Positions 18,546 through 28,669 of a stretch of DNA of 64,000 nucleotides are shown here, one piece after another (positions within the stretch are counted from its first letter, which is position 1; each line of letters begins with the position of its first letter). Origin of the DNA: Rhodospirillaceae bacterium (GTDB taxonomy: Bacteria > Pseudomonadota > Alphaproteobacteria > Reyranellales > Reyranellaceae). A program made the position numbers and the translations under genes. The stretch spans positions 56,174 to 120,173 of the forward strand of contig WOUR01000028.1 in the NCBI GenBank assembly GCA_009772935.1. The letters are read 5' to 3'. The notes beneath the pieces are model-generated. The model was not told the origin of the DNA. It saw only the letters and a list, made by a program, of their open reading frames with translations, and searched no databases.

Positions 18546-20408
18546 TTGGACAGTGTAATGCAGGTTCCGTTCAAGCCCATCGAATTCCTCAGTCGCGACA
18601 TCAAGGTCGAGCGGCGTGACGACGGCACTGTGGTGCTGCAGTCGAACCATCTCCTGCAACCCTATGCCCGCCACATCCCGGGACTGCTCGCCAAATGGGC
18701 GGCCGAGGTGCCGGATCGTCTGTGGTTGGCGCAGCGCCGCGGGCCCGAGCGCGACTGGCTGAAGGTCACCTATGGCGAGGCCAAGCGCCAGGTCGATTCG
18801 GTGACACAGGCGCTGCTCGACCGGGGCTTTGGTCCCGACAAGCCCGTGATGATCCTGTCCTCGAATTCCATCGAGTTCGCGCTGCTGACCATGGCCGCCA
18901 TGCAGGCGCGGGCGCCGGTCGCGCCGGTATCGCCGGCCTATTCGGTGATGAGCCAGGACCACGTCAAGCTGAAGTACGTCTTCGACCTCGTCAGGCCCGG
19001 CCTGGTCTTCGTGCAGAACGGCGAGATCTACGCGCGGGCCCTGGCGGCGCTCGATCTCGAGGGTGTGCTGCTGGTGCATGTCGACAAGTCGCCGCCCGGG
19101 CTCCAGTCGCTGCCGTGGACCGAGCTGGTGGCGACGAAAGCAACGGATGCGGTGGCAAAGTCGGTCGCGGCAATCGAGCCCAGGACAGTTGGAAAATTCC
19201 TGTTCACCTCCGGCAGCACCGGCATGCCCAAGGCCGTGATCAACACGCAGGAAATGATGTGCGCCAACGTCGCCATGATGAGCATGGCCCGCGTGCGCAA
19301 GCCCAGTGACGTTGCGCCGGTGATGCTCGACTGGCTGCCGTGGAACCATACGATGGGCGGCAACGCGACCTTCCAGGGCAACCTGAACGAGGGCGGCACG
19401 ACCTACATCGACGACGGCAAGCCGCTGCCCGGCCTGTTCGAGGAGACGCTGCGCAACCTGCGCGAGGTCTCCCCGACATCGTTCTCCAACGTGCCGGCGG
19501 GCTACGCGATGCTCGCCACGGCGCTGGAGAAGGACGAGGCGCTGGCCCGGCGCTTCTTCGCCAACATCAGCGTACTGTCCTATGGCGGGGCGACCCTGCC
19601 AGGCGATCTCTACGACCGCATGGAGGCGCTGGCGGTGAAGCACACCGGCTTTCGCATTCCCTTCGTCACCGGCTGGGGCGCCACGGAGACGGCGCCGACC
19701 GCGACCAGCGTGCACTGGGCGTCGGAGCGTGTCGGTCTTGTCGGACTTCCCTATCCCGGCGTGCAGCTCAAGATGGTGCCGACCGGCGCGGCGGGGCGCT
19801 ACGAGTTGCGCCTGAAGAGCGTGATCGTGACGCCCGGCTACTACAAGCAGCCCGACCTCACGGCCCAGATGTTCGACGAGGAGGGCTTCTACAGGATCGG
19901 CGATGCCGGCCGCTTCGTCGATCCCGAGGATGCGAGCCAGGGCATCATCTTCGACGGCCGCGTCGTCGAGGACTTCAAGCTGACCAGCGGCACCTTCGTT
20001 CTGGTCGGCACCCTGCGCACGACCGCCATTGCCGCCGCTTCGCCGGTACTGCAGGACGCCGTGGTCTGCGGCCAGGACCGCGAGTATGTCGGCCTGCTGG
20101 GCTTTCCCAACGTCGCCGCCTGCCGCCAGCTCGCGGGCGACACCGGCGCGCAGCTGCCGCTGCCTGAGCTTCTGGCGCATCCCGCGGTCGTCAACACGCT
20201 GAAGGAAGGCCTCGCGAAGATGAACGCCGAAGGCCGCGGCTCGTCGATGAGGGTGAAGCGCGTCCTGCTGATGACCGAGCCGCCGCAGGTCGACGGCCAG
20301 GAGATCACCGACAAGGGCTACATCAACCAGCGCGCCACGCTGGAGCGCCGCAAGGCGCTGGTCGATAAACTCTATGCTGGCGGCGAGGGCGTGATCGAAG
20401 TGGCCTAG
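18546..20408 (+). CDS. Feruloyl-CoA synthase-like acyl/aryl-CoA ligase
   Basis: Adenylate-forming ligase making CoA thioesters of carboxylic acids, 620 aa. The P-loop FTSGSTGMPK, the A5-like GWGATETAPT and the hinge region RIGDAGRFVDPED are visible; the long C-terminal region and IEFLSRDIKVERRDDGTVVL opening match feruloyl-CoA synthase rather than acetyl-CoA synthetase. GGGGAG at 18533-18538 lies 7 bases before a TTG at 18546, whereas the in-frame ATG at 18558 has no ribosome site, so TTG is taken as start. No enoyl-CoA hydratase/aldolase or vanillin dehydrogenase gene is adjacent, so ferulate itself is not proven. Confidence 0.87.
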   Translation: MDSVMQVPFKPIEFLSRDIKVERRDDGTVVLQSNHLLQPYARHIPGLLAKWAAEVPDRLWLAQRRGPERDWLKVTYGEAKRQVDSVTQALLDRGFGPDKPVMILSSNSIEFALLTMAAMQARAPVAPVSPAYSVMSQDHVKLKYVFDLVRPGLVFVQNGEIYARALAALDLEGVLLVHVDKSPPGLQSLPWTELVATKATDAVAKSVAAIEPRTVGKFLFTSGSTGMPKAVINTQEMMCANVAMMSMARVRKPSDVAPVMLDWLPWNHTMGGNATFQGNLNEGGTTYIDDGKPLPGLFEETLRNLREVSPTSFSNVPAGYAMLATALEKDEALARRFFANISVLSYGGATLPGDLYDRMEALAVKHTGFRIPFVTGWGATETAPTATSVHWASERVGLVGLPYPGVQLKMVPTGAAGRYELRLKSVIVTPGYYKQPDLTAQMFDEEGFYRIGDAGRFVDPEDASQGIIFDGRVVEDFKLTSGTFVLVGTLRTTAIAAASPVLQDAVVCGQDREYVGLLGFPNVAACRQLAGDTGAQLPLPELLAHPAVVNTLKEGLAKMNAEGRGSSMRVKRVLLMTEPPQVDGQEITDKGYINQRATLERRKALVDKLYAGGEGVIEVA

Positions 20409-20447
20409 ACCGTGCTTGGGTCTCTGGGCAGGAGTGAAGGGTAGTCC

Positions 20448-23222
20448 ATGGACCAGATCGGAACGCCTAACAGGGAAGCGGCCAGGAAGGACGTGCCGCT
20501 GCGCTACGACACGCGGCTCCTCGGGCGCATCCTCGGCGAGACGGTGCGCGACCAGGAAGGCGACGCCGTGTTCGATCTGGTCGAACACATCCGCCGCACC
20601 GGGGTGCTGTTTCACCGCGATGCCGACGAGGCGGCGCGACAGGAACTGCAGGCCACCATGAGCAGCTTGCCGATGGATCGGGCCGTACGCATCATCCGCG
20701 CCTTCGGTCATTTTTCGCATCTGGCCAACATCGCCGAGGACCAGCACCACATCCGCCGCACGCGGGCCCTCGCCATCGCCAAGGCGCCGCCGGCGCAGGG
20801 TACGATGGCCTATGCGCTGGGCCGCGCCGCCAGGGCTGGCATTTCGCGGGAGCGGCTTCAGTCTTTCTTTGCCCGCGCGCTCTGTAGCGCCGTGCTGACG
20901 GCCCACCCGACCGAGATCCGACGCAAGAGTGCGATCGACCGCGAAATGGAGATCGCGCGGCTGCTCGACGAACGCGACCGGGTGGAGTTCACGCCCGACG
21001 AGCTGCGGGCCAATCGCGAGGCGCTGCGCCGCGCCGTGCTCACTCTGTGGCAGACCAGCATCTTGCGCGACACGCGGCTCAGGGTGATCGACGAGGTCGC
21101 CAACGGGCTCGCCTACTACGATCATACGTTCCTGCGCGCGCTGCCGGTCTTCTATGCCGACCTCGAGGATCGCCTCGGCAGCGTCGACCCGGACTGGCGG
21201 GGCATCGAGGTGCCGTCCTTCCTGCGCATGGGAAGCTGGATCGGCGGCGACCGCGACGGCAATCCCTACGTCACCGCCGACGTCACGCGCCAGACGCTGA
21301 CCCTGCAGAGCAAGCGGGCGCTGCGCTTCTATCTCGAGGAGCTGCACCGGCTGGGCAGCGAACTGTCGCTGGACGGCCGCATCGTGCCCGTCTCGGATGG
21401 ATTGCGCGGGCTGGTCGAAAGCTCGGCCGACCGCGCACCGGAGCGCAGGGACGAGCCCTATCGGCGGGCCATCGTCGGCATCTATGCGCGGCTGGCCGCG
21501 ACCGCCTGGTCGCTCGACGCGCTCGAACCGCCGCAGCCGCCGGTCGGTCCGGCGCCCGTCTACGGGAAAGCCGAGGAACTGGGCGCGGATCTCGACACGC
21601 TCTACCGGTCGCTGGCAGAGAACGGCTCGGCAGACCTGGCGCGCGGCCGCCTGCGCTCGCTGCGACGTGCCGTCGACGTCTTCGGCTTCCATCTGGCGTC
21701 GCTCGACCTGCGTCAGAATTCCGACGTGCATGCGCGGGTCATGACGGAGCTACTGGCCGCGACCGGGACCGGCGTCGACTACGCGGCGCTCGAGGAGCGG
21801 GCACGCGTCGCCCTGTTGACCGGCGAACTGGGCAACATGCGGCCGCTATCGTCGCCCTATCTCTCCTATGGCGACGAGACCGCCGCCGAGTTGGACCTGG
21901 TGCGCGTGGCGGCCGATGCGCATCGGCGCTATGGACGCGCCGCCATCCCCAACTACGTGATCTCCAAGGCCGACAGCGTTTCCGACGTGCTGGAAGTGGC
22001 TGTGCTGCTCAAGGAGGGCGGCCTGCTCGATCCGCGCGAGGGCCGTCTCGACGTCGACATCGTGCCGTTGTTCGAGACCATCGGCGACCTGCAACGCTGT
22101 GGACGGATCATGGACGAGCTGCTCGCCCTGCCGGCCTATCGCCGTCTGCTGGCGTCGCGCGGCGACACGCAGGAAGTGATGCTGGGCTACTCCGACAGCA
22201 ACAAGGACGGCGGCTACCTCACCTCGACCTGGGAACTGTACAAGGCGGAGCTGGTCCTCATCGAAACTTTCAGGCGCCACCGGGTCGGGCTGCGCCTGTT
22301 CCATGGCCGCGGCGGCTCGGTGGGCCGCGGCGGCGGGCCGAGCTACGAGGCGATCCTGGCGCAACCGCCCGGCGCCGTGCAGGGCGCCATCCGCATCACC
22401 GAACAGGGCGAGGTGATCGCCGGCAAGTATTCCAACGCCGAGGTCGGGCGCCGCAACCTCGAAACCCTGGCAGCGGCAACTCTCGAAGCCTCGTTGCTCG
22501 ACGCCGACCGGCCGCCGCCGCCCGCCGACTATCTTGCCGTCATGGAGACGCTGTCGGCGCACGCCTTCCGCGCCTATCGCGACCTCGTCTACGAGACCGA
22601 GGGCTTCGACCGGTATTTCCGCGAATCCACGGTGCTGGACGAGATCGCTTCGCTCAACATCGGCAGCCGCCCGGCCTCGCGCTCGAAGAAGCAGGGCATC
22701 GAGGATCTGCGCGCCATTCCCTGGGTATTCAGCTGGGCGCAGTGTCGGCTGATGCTGCCGGGCTGGTACGGGTTCGGCGCCGCGATCGAGGCGTGGACCG
22801 CCGCGCGGCCGGCCGACGGGATGGCGATGCTGCAGGAGATGCACGACAACTGGCCGTTCTTCCGCACCATCCTGTCGAACATGGACATGGTGCTGGCCAA
22901 GAGCGACATCGCCATCGCCTCGCGCTATTCCGAACTGGTGACCGATGCGGACCTGCGCGAGCGCGTCTTCGCCCACGTGAAGAGGGAATGGCAATCGTCG
23001 ATCGATGCGGTCTGCGCGATCACCCGGCAGAAGACGCTGCTGGAACTCAATCCGCTGCTGGCGCGCTCGATCCGCAACCGCTTCCCCTACATCGATCCGC
23101 TGAACCACGTGCAGATCGAACTGCTGCGGCGCCACCGCGCCGGCGATCCCGATCCCGCCGTCGTGCAGGGCATCCACCTCAGCATCAACGGCATCGCCGC
23201 CGGTTTGCGCAACAGCGGCTAA
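20448..23222 (+). CDS. ppc: Phosphoenolpyruvate carboxylase
   Basis: Anaplerotic enzyme converting PEP and bicarbonate to oxaloacetate, cytoplasmic tetramer. 924 aa, the usual size. Catalytic and binding motifs are intact: [10 protein letters not shown] (catalytic His), [26 protein letters not shown] and the mobile loop [14 protein letters not shown]; the protein ends with [11 protein letters not shown], where most enzymes have RNTG. It follows the CoA ligase by 39 bases in the same direction, though a functional link is not obvious. Its end is two bases from the convergent LysR gene. Confidence 0.97.
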   Translation: MDQIGTPNREAARKDVPLRYDTRLLGRILGETVRDQEGDAVFDLVEHIRRTGVLFHRDADEAARQELQATMSSLPMDRAVRIIRAFGHFSHLANIAEDQHHIRRTRALAIAKAPPAQGTMAYALGRAARAGISRERLQSFFARALCSAVLTAHPTEIRRKSAIDREMEIARLLDERDRVEFTPDELRANREALRRAVLTLWQTSILRDTRLRVIDEVANGLAYYDHTFLRALPVFYADLEDRLGSVDPDWRGIEVPSFLRMGSWIGGDRDGNPYVTADVTRQTLTLQSKRALRFYLEELHRLGSELSLDGRIVPVSDGLRGLVESSADRAPERRDEPYRRAIVGIYARLAATAWSLDALEPPQPPVGPAPVYGKAEELGADLDTLYRSLAENGSADLARGRLRSLRRAVDVFGFHLASLDLRQNSDVHARVMTELLAATGTGVDYAALEERARVALLTGELGNMRPLSSPYLSYGDETAAELDLVRVAADAHRRYGRAAIPNYVISKADSVSDVLEVAVLLKEGGLLDPREGRLDVDIVPLFETIGDLQRCGRIMDELLALPAYRRLLASRGDTQEVMLGYSDSNKDGGYLTSTWELYKAELVLIETFRRHRVGLRLFHGRGGSVGRGGGPSYEAILAQPPGAVQGAIRITEQGEVIAGKYSNAEVGRRNLETLAAATLEASLLDADRPPPPADYLAVMETLSAHAFRAYRDLVYETEGFDRYFRESTVLDEIASLNIGSRPASRSKKQGIEDLRAIPWVFSWAQCRLMLPGWYGFGAAIEAWTAARPADGMAMLQEMHDNWPFFRTILSNMDMVLAKSDIAIASRYSELVTDADLRERVFAHVKREWQSSIDAVCAITRQKTLLELNPLLARSIRNRFPYIDPLNHVQIELLRRHRAGDPDPAVVQGIHLSINGIAAGLRNSG

Positions 23223-23224
23223 CT

Positions 23225-24076
23225 CTAGGTTCTTCCGGCCAGAGCCCGGAACGATCCGCCGAGAAGCTTCATCGCCTGTCGCTTCGTCGCACTTGTCGTG
23301 CCTGACAACAGCACGACCTCGCGTGCCGGTAAGGGCGGCAGTCCCAGGCGACGGCCCACGTCGACCGTGCCCATCGGGGCGACGCGCCTTGCGAGCGCTG
23401 CAACGGCAAGGCCGGCGCTGACGGCAGCGCCGATCGTCTGCGCGCCGCCGCCGACGAACACTTCGGACCAGCGGATGCCGGCCTTGTCCAGCGCGCTGAC
23501 CGCCATCGCGCGGACGTTGCAGGGGGCTGCCTGCGTCGCGAGGGGAAGCACCGCGCCGGGACGGAAGTCGAAGTCCGGCACGGCGGTCCAGCGGAACTCC
23601 TCCTTGAACAGGACTTCGCCGCCGCGACGCTTGCCATCGTGGTTCAGTACGACGGCGCAATCGCTCGAACCGTCGCCGATCGCAGCCATGGCCTCGGCCG
23701 ACGTCGTGATCCTGACCTCGACGACGAGGCCTGGATCGGAGCGATGCAGGTGCTGCAGCAGGGTCGTGAGATCGGTGCCGACGATATGATGGCTGATCGA
23801 GACGGTGATGCGCCGCTGCTCCTGCGTGAAGGCGGCGAGGGCCTTCTGCTGGGCTGCGACCAGCTCACGCGCCGCGGTGAGGAAGTTCGCACCGTCGGGC
23901 GAGAGACGGACGAGGCGTGGCGTGCGGTCGAGCAGGCGGCGCCCCAACGCCTCTTCCAGGCGACGGATCTTCAGGCTGACGGCCGCCTGGCTCGAATTCA
24001 GGGCCGCCGCGGCGCGCGTGAAACTCGAGAGGTCGGCCACCAGCACGAAGGCCTCAACCGCTGCCGCATCCAGCAT
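23225..24076 (-). CDS. LysR-family transcriptional regulator
   Basis: 283 aa regulator. The N-terminal HTH is clear (FVLVADLSSFTRAAAALNSSQAAVSLKIRRLEEALGRRLLDR, shown in part; residues about 8-50), followed by an effector domain with VSISHHIVGTDL. I use the ATG at 24076, with AGGA 8 bases before it; a TTG at 24079 is the alternative. It is divergent from the aminotransferase gene with an 8-bp inverted repeat between them, so it probably controls the aminotransferase-SDR-aldolase unit. Confidence 0.92.
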   Translation of the reverse strand: MLDAAAVEAFVLVADLSSFTRAAAALNSSQAAVSLKIRRLEEALGRRLLDRTPRLVRLSPDGANFLTAARELVAAQQKALAAFTQEQRRITVSISHHIVGTDLTTLLQHLHRSDPGLVVEVRITTSAEAMAAIGDGSSDCAVVLNHDGKRRGGEVLFKEEFRWTAVPDFDFRPGAVLPLATQAAPCNVRAMAVSALDKAGIRWSEVFVGGGAQTIGAAVSAGLAVAALARRVAPMGTVDVGRRLGLPPLPAREVVLLSGTTSATKRQAMKLLGGSFRALAGRT

Positions 24077-24078
24077 CA

Positions 24079-24131
24079 ATCATATCCTTTCGTAATCTCT
24101 GAAACATTCAATCATCTATTTTTGATATGAT
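24079..24131. promoter_or_regulatory. Inverted repeats in the LysR/aminotransferase promoter
   Basis: ATCATATC (24079-24086) and GATATGAT (24124-24131) form a perfect 8-bp inverted repeat spanning the whole intergenic gap, and TTGAT-ATG-ATCAA at 24122-24134 adds a local dyad touching the aminotransferase start. The stretch is AT-rich against its surroundings. It may be the LysR site; binding is inferred. Confidence 0.5.
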
Positions 24132-24133
24132 CA

Positions 24134-25357
24134 ATGCTGGCTACAAGCATCGCCATGTCCAGCGCACAGCCGCAGGCCGGGAGCCTGCATTCCTCACCGG
24201 CCGCCACCTTCCGCCGAAAGGTGCTCGACCTTCGAAGCCAGGGCCGCACGATCGTCGACATGACGGCGGGCGACCTCGACTTCCCCACGCCGTCGCATGT
24301 CGTCGAGGCAGCCATTGCCGCGGTGCGGGCGGGCGATACGCGCTACACCAACGTCGATGGTACGCCCGAACTGAAGGATGCGGTGCGCGAGCATTTTCGT
24401 CGCCAGAACGGCCTCGAGTTCGAGCGCTCGGAGATCATCGTCAGCAACGGCTCTTCGCAGGCGATCGCCACCGCGTTTGCAGTGACCTTGAAGCCGGGCG
24501 ACGAGGTGATCGTGCCGAGCCCCTGTTGGGCGACCTACTACGGCCAGGCCAGACTTGCGGGTGGCGTGCCGGTTCCGGTGCCCTGCGCCCAGAACAATGG
24601 CTTCAAGCTGCGACCCGAGGATCTCGCGAGCGCTATCACGCCGCGCACGCGCTGGATCGTCATCAACAATCCCGTCAATCCGACGGGTGCGGTCTACACG
24701 CGCGCCGAACTTGCCGAACTCTGCGACGTCGTGCGACCGCATCCCGAGGTTCGCGTGATCGCCGACAATCTCTACGAACACTTCGTCTTCGATGGTGCCA
24801 GGGCGGTGACGCCGCTCGAGGCCGCACCGGACCTCAGGGATCGCATGGTCACGGTGGGCGGCGTCGCCAAGAGCTACTCCATGATGGGATGGCGGATCGG
24901 CTATGCCGCGGCACCGGCCAATTTCGTGGCGGAGATGACCAAGGTCCAGTATGTGGTGACCTCCTGCGCCTCGTCGGTGAGCCAGGCCGCTGCGACCGCT
25001 GCGCTCACCGGTCCGCAGACGGTGCTGACGGAACGATTGGCCATTCTCCAGGAAAGGCGCGACCTTGCCGTCTCTCTCGTCAACGGCTGTGAGGGCCTTT
25101 CCGCTACGTCGCCCGAGGGTACGTTCTATCTCTGCATCTCCTGCGCCGGGGTGATCGGCAAGCGCACGCCGCAGGGCCGCGTGCTCGAGACGGGTGAGGA
25201 TGTCTCCGACTATCTCCTCGGCGCGGCGGGTATCGCCCTGCTTCCGGGCGAGGGCTACGGGCTTCCCCGTTATGTGCGGATGACCTTCGCCGTGCCGACC
25301 GAGCACATCCATGAGGCCGGACGGCTGATTGGCCAGGGGTGCGCAGCGCTCACCTGA
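24134..25357 (+). CDS. Class I/II PLP-dependent aminotransferase
   Basis: 407 aa aminotransferase of the aspartate-aminotransferase fold. NPVNPTGAVY carries the conserved Asn that contacts PLP, ADNLYEHFVF the Asp/Tyr, and GVAKSYSMMGWRIGY contains the Schiff-base Lys in the S-x-S/A-K-like context. Substrate is unknown. It opens a likely operon with the SDR (76 bases later) and aldolase genes. A second ATG at 24155 is an alternative start; neither has a good ribosome site, so the start is uncertain. Confidence 0.9.
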   Translation: MLATSIAMSSAQPQAGSLHSSPAATFRRKVLDLRSQGRTIVDMTAGDLDFPTPSHVVEAAIAAVRAGDTRYTNVDGTPELKDAVREHFRRQNGLEFERSEIIVSNGSSQAIATAFAVTLKPGDEVIVPSPCWATYYGQARLAGGVPVPVPCAQNNGFKLRPEDLASAITPRTRWIVINNPVNPTGAVYTRAELAELCDVVRPHPEVRVIADNLYEHFVFDGARAVTPLEAAPDLRDRMVTVGGVAKSYSMMGWRIGYAAAPANFVAEMTKVQYVVTSCASSVSQAAATAALTGPQTVLTERLAILQERRDLAVSLVNGCEGLSATSPEGTFYLCISCAGVIGKRTPQGRVLETGEDVSDYLLGAAGIALLPGEGYGLPRYVRMTFAVPTEHIHEAGRLIGQGCAALT

Positions 25358-25433
25358 GCGATGGGGCGGCGAAACGTCAGGCTTGCCTCGCGATGCCAGC
25401 AACACCACCATGGCATCGGAGGATCGAATCGGC

Positions 25434-26312
25434 ATGAATCGACTGGCGGACAAGGTGGCCATCGTCACGGGGGGCGCGAGCGGCATGGGCCGGGCGACCG
25501 TGATGCGTTTTCTTGCCGAGGGCGCGAAGGTGCTGGTGGCCGACCTCAACGAGGCCAATGGCGCGGAGACGCTGGCCGTTGCGAAAGCGCAGGGCTTTGG
25601 CGACAGCGTCGGCTTCGTGCGCTGCGACGTTTCGAAGGAGACGGATGTCGCTTCCATGGTCGCCGAGGCCAGGAGCCATTTCGGCCGCCTCGACATCGCC
25701 TATCTCAATGCCGGCGTCGGCGGCGCCTTCGGGCCGATCGCCGAAACCAGCGTCGAGGATTGGGATTATACGTTCGCGGTGCTGACACGTTCGGTGTTCC
25801 TCGGGATGAAGCACGCCTCGCAGGCGATGAAGGAACAGGGAGACGGTGGTGTGATCCTCGTGACGGCCTCGATCGCCGGAATGGTGGGCGGTGGTGGCAG
25901 CCACGCCTACTCGGCGGCGAAGGCGGCCTGCATCAGCCTGATCGAGAACGTCGCGACCGAGCTCGGTCCCGATCGCATCCGCGTCGTCGGCATTGCGCCG
26001 GGCGTCATCTCGACGCCTCTGGTCCATCGCGGCCGACCCGACAAGTACGAGAAGCAGTTCGCCCAGCAGCCCTGGCCCGATCGCGGCGAGCCCGAGCACA
26101 TCGCCGACGTGGCGACCTTCCTTGCCTCCGACGAGGCACGTTTCATCACCGGCGAGACGGTGAAGGTGGATGGCGGCCTGCTGGCCCAGGGCGTCGCGCT
26201 CTGGGGCACCGGCGCCGACAACACCTTCATGAAGAGCGCCGGCGTCAACCGCGGCACGACCGGCGAAGCCATGGTCGTCCGCACACTTCAATCCGGAGAT
26301 CAGAAGAAATGA
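25434..26312 (+). CDS. SDR family oxidoreductase
   Basis: 292 aa short-chain dehydrogenase. TGGASGMGRA (cofactor loop), ADLNEANG (Asp after strand 2, suggesting NAD), NAGVGG, the active Ser in TASIAGM and YSAAKAA (Tyr-x3-Lys) are present. The C-terminus runs about 35 residues beyond the usual DGG end. GGAGG lies 11 bases before the ATG at 25434. It overlaps the next gene by ATGA. Between an aminotransferase and a D-hydroxyamino-acid aldolase, it may handle a hydroxy- or keto-acid intermediate; inference only. Confidence 0.92.
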   Translation: MNRLADKVAIVTGGASGMGRATVMRFLAEGAKVLVADLNEANGAETLAVAKAQGFGDSVGFVRCDVSKETDVASMVAEARSHFGRLDIAYLNAGVGGAFGPIAETSVEDWDYTFAVLTRSVFLGMKHASQAMKEQGDGGVILVTASIAGMVGGGGSHAYSAAKAACISLIENVATELGPDRIRVVGIAPGVISTPLVHRGRPDKYEKQFAQQPWPDRGEPEHIADVATFLASDEARFITGETVKVDGGLLAQGVALWGTGADNTFMKSAGVNRGTTGEAMVVRTLQSGDQKK

Positions 26313-27469
26313 CCAGCGAAGCCCCCAGTGAAGCCCAACGTCTGCACGGGCACCTCATCGGACAACAGGGCTCGCGCGGCTCGCTCAACACGCCGGCGCT
26401 CGTGCTCGACCTCGACATGCTCGACCGCAACATCGCGGAGATGGCATCGTTTGCGAAGGCGCATAACGTGAAGCTGCGGCCGCATTCCAAGACCCACAAG
26501 TCGGCCGACATCGCGCGCCGTCAGATGGCGGCGGGCGCGCTCGGCGTCTGCTGCGCCAAGCTCGGCGAAGCCGAGGCGCTGGGCGAGGCCGGCATCCAGA
26601 GCCTGCACATCACCTCGCCGGTAGTGACGCCGCAGGCGATCCAGCGGCTGGTCGAGCTCAACGCAAAGGTATCCGACCTGATGCTCGTGGTCGACCATCC
26701 CGCCAATGCCGAGGCGTTAGCCGCTGCAGCCGCAAAGGCCGGCAGGCCGCTCACCGTGATCGTCGACATCGATCCCGGCATCCACCGCACCGGCACGGCG
26801 ACGCCCGAGGCCACGGTCGATCTGGTGCGGAAGGTCGCGAACTTCCGCTCGCTCACCTATGCCGGCGTCCAGTTCTACTGCGGCAGCCACCAGCACATCG
26901 TCGACTTCAAGGAGCGCACCGCCCAGATCAAGGAGCGCACGGAATATCTGCAGGGCATCCTGGCGAAGCTGGAAGAAGCGGGGCTGAAGCCCGGCATCGT
27001 CACCGGCTCGGGCACCGGCACGCACTACATCGACGCCAAGCTCGGCGTCTTCACCGAGCTGCAGGTCGGGTCCTACGTGTTCATGGACCACGACTACAAC
27101 GTCTGCGACCTGCGCGGCCTCGACAAGCCGACCTTCGAACAGGCGCTGCAGATCGACGCGCGCGTCGTCAGCGCCAACACGCCGGGCATGGTCACGGTCG
27201 ATGCCGGTCTGAAGGCGATGGCCACCGAGAAAGGCCCGCCGATGATCCTGAAAGGCGCGGTCGACGGCGCGACGACCCGCTTCATGGGCGACGAGCATCT
27301 CGCGGTGATCGCGCCCAAGGGCCAGGAGGCACCCAGGCTCGGCGACCAGGTCGTGCTGATCCCGCCGCACTGCGACCCGACCGTGAATCTCTACGAGAGC
27401 TATCACGTGGTGAAGGGCGACACGCTCGTAGAGATCTGGCCGGTCACGGCGCGCGGCCGGTCGCGGTAG
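26309..27469 (+). CDS. D-threonine aldolase / D-3-hydroxyaspartate aldolase-like enzyme
   Basis: 386 aa PLP enzyme of the fold-III alanine-racemase-like DSD1 family, which cleaves or dehydrates D-beta-hydroxy amino acids. The PLP Lys is in LRPHSKTHKS, GSGTGTHY binds the phosphate, and the C-terminal PPHCDPTVNLYE holds the His and Cys that bind the divalent metal in characterised members. It is coupled to the SDR gene by a 4-base overlap and ends in TAGCTA, shared with the convergent transporter stop. The exact substrate (D-threonine, D-serine or 3-hydroxyaspartate) is not decided by sequence. Confidence 0.9.
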   Translation: MTSEAPSEAQRLHGHLIGQQGSRGSLNTPALVLDLDMLDRNIAEMASFAKAHNVKLRPHSKTHKSADIARRQMAAGALGVCCAKLGEAEALGEAGIQSLHITSPVVTPQAIQRLVELNAKVSDLMLVVDHPANAEALAAAAAKAGRPLTVIVDIDPGIHRTGTATPEATVDLVRKVANFRSLTYAGVQFYCGSHQHIVDFKERTAQIKERTEYLQGILAKLEEAGLKPGIVTGSGTGTHYIDAKLGVFTELQVGSYVFMDHDYNVCDLRGLDKPTFEQALQIDARVVSANTPGMVTVDAGLKAMATEKGPPMILKGAVDGATTRFMGDEHLAVIAPKGQEAPRLGDQVVLIPPHCDPTVNLYESYHVVKGDTLVEIWPVTARGRSR

Positions 27470-28669
27470 CTACGCCGCCTTCGGCTGCCCCACCAGCAGC
27501 CCGCCGTTCCACGTGCGCGCGAGCAGCAGCAGCGCGCACATTCCGAGGGCGCTGACGACGGTCATGCCGAGGAAGGCCTTCTGGCCGTACTCGGAATAGA
27601 GGATGCCGGAGAACTGGTAGACGAACGCCTGCGTGGCACCGGTGCCCAGTGCGTAATAGAGACTCTGGCCGATCGCCGCGCCGTGGGTCGGCAGGGCGCG
27701 CTGCAGGAAGGCCATGGCGCCGAGATGGCAGGCGGCGAAGGTGCAGGAGTGCAGCGCCTGCAGCGGAACCAGCGCCCACAGGTCGGTCGTGAAGGCCATG
27801 GCCGTCCAGCGCACCAGGCCGGCGGTGAGGCCGAGTGCGATCAGGCCGCAGACGCCGAGTCGCGCCAGCAACCAGCCGCCGAACAGCATCAGCACGATCT
27901 CGATGGCGACGCTCTCGGCCCACAGCGCGCTGATGGTGACGTCGTCGATGCCGGCGCCGCGCCAGGTCAGGGTGCCGAAACTGTAGAGCACCGAGTGGCT
28001 GGCCTGGCAGAGGCCGCAGGCCAGCAGGAACAGCAGGAACGGCGGCTGCCGCAGCAGCTCGCTGACGCGGAACGGCGCGTGGTCGTGGCCGGTGGCGGCA
28101 GCGCGCGGCGGCGTGGCCGGCAGCAGCAGAGCGAAGGGCGCCAGCAGCACGATGCTCGCCATGCCGACATAAAGCACCCAGGGCGGGCCGTAGCGATCGA
28201 CCGCGATGCCCGCGAGGAAGGTGCCGAAGATGAAGGCGACCGAGCTCCACATGCGCACCCGCGCGTAATCGAGCCCGTGCTTCTTGGTCTCCGTCACCAG
28301 AACGCCGTCATAGAGCGGCATCGGCGGCGACCACAGGAAACCCCAGATCATGGTGACGATGAAGATCGCCAGGAACGAATAGGAGAACTGGTAGGCGACC
28401 ATCATCACGATGGCGCCGATGCCCAGCGCCACGATGACGCCGCGCGGTCCGCCCAGGCGGTGGACGATCCAGCCGACCGAGAGGGTGGCGATCACGGTGA
28501 CGATCTGGCGCGACATGAACAGCGTGCCGATCTCGGTGTCGCTGACACCGCGGTCACGCAGCCAAACCGGCCAGTAGCTCATGAAGGCGCCGGCCGCGAA
28601 GAAATAGGCGGCGCCATAGGCCGCGAGCCTTGCTCCCTGAAGCAGGCGGCCCGTCGGCCGGTCGGACAT
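27470..28669 (-). CDS. MFS transporter, 3-phenylpropionate/HcaT-like
   Basis: 399 aa, 12-helix transporter. AAYGAAYFFAAGAFMSYWPVW at the start, WGFLWSPPMPLYDG and the AYQFSY segment are typical of the HcaT/MFS_1-like group (PF12832), which includes the 3-phenylpropionate and nucleoside-type permeases. Its ATG at 28669 shares one base with the CoA-transferase stop (TGATG), so the two are coupled. It may bring in the acid that the CoA-transferase activates; inferred. Confidence 0.88.
   Translation of the reverse strand: MSDRPTGRLLQGARLAAYGAAYFFAAGAFMSYWPVWLRDRGVSDTEIGTLFMSRQIVTVIATLSVGWIVHRLGGPRGVIVALGIGAIVMMVAYQFSYSFLAIFIVTMIWGFLWSPPMPLYDGVLVTETKKHGLDYARVRMWSSVAFIFGTFLAGIAVDRYGPPWVLYVGMASIVLLAPFALLLPATPPRAAATGHDHAPFRVSELLRQPPFLLFLLACGLCQASHSVLYSFGTLTWRGAGIDDVTISALWAESVAIEIVLMLFGGWLLARLGVCGLIALGLTAGLVRWTAMAFTTDLWALVPLQALHSCTFAACHLGAMAFLQRALPTHGAAIGQSLYYALGTGATQAFVYQFSGILYSEYGQKAFLGMTVVSALGMCALLLLARTWNGGLLVGQPKAA

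Noticed and set aside
17199..21731. 1510-residue open frame on the minus strand covering the OFA transporter, the CoA ligase and ppc
   Set aside because: Only the first part (17199-18446) reads as a protein; the rest is antisense to two real genes and is a byproduct of high GC with few stop codons.
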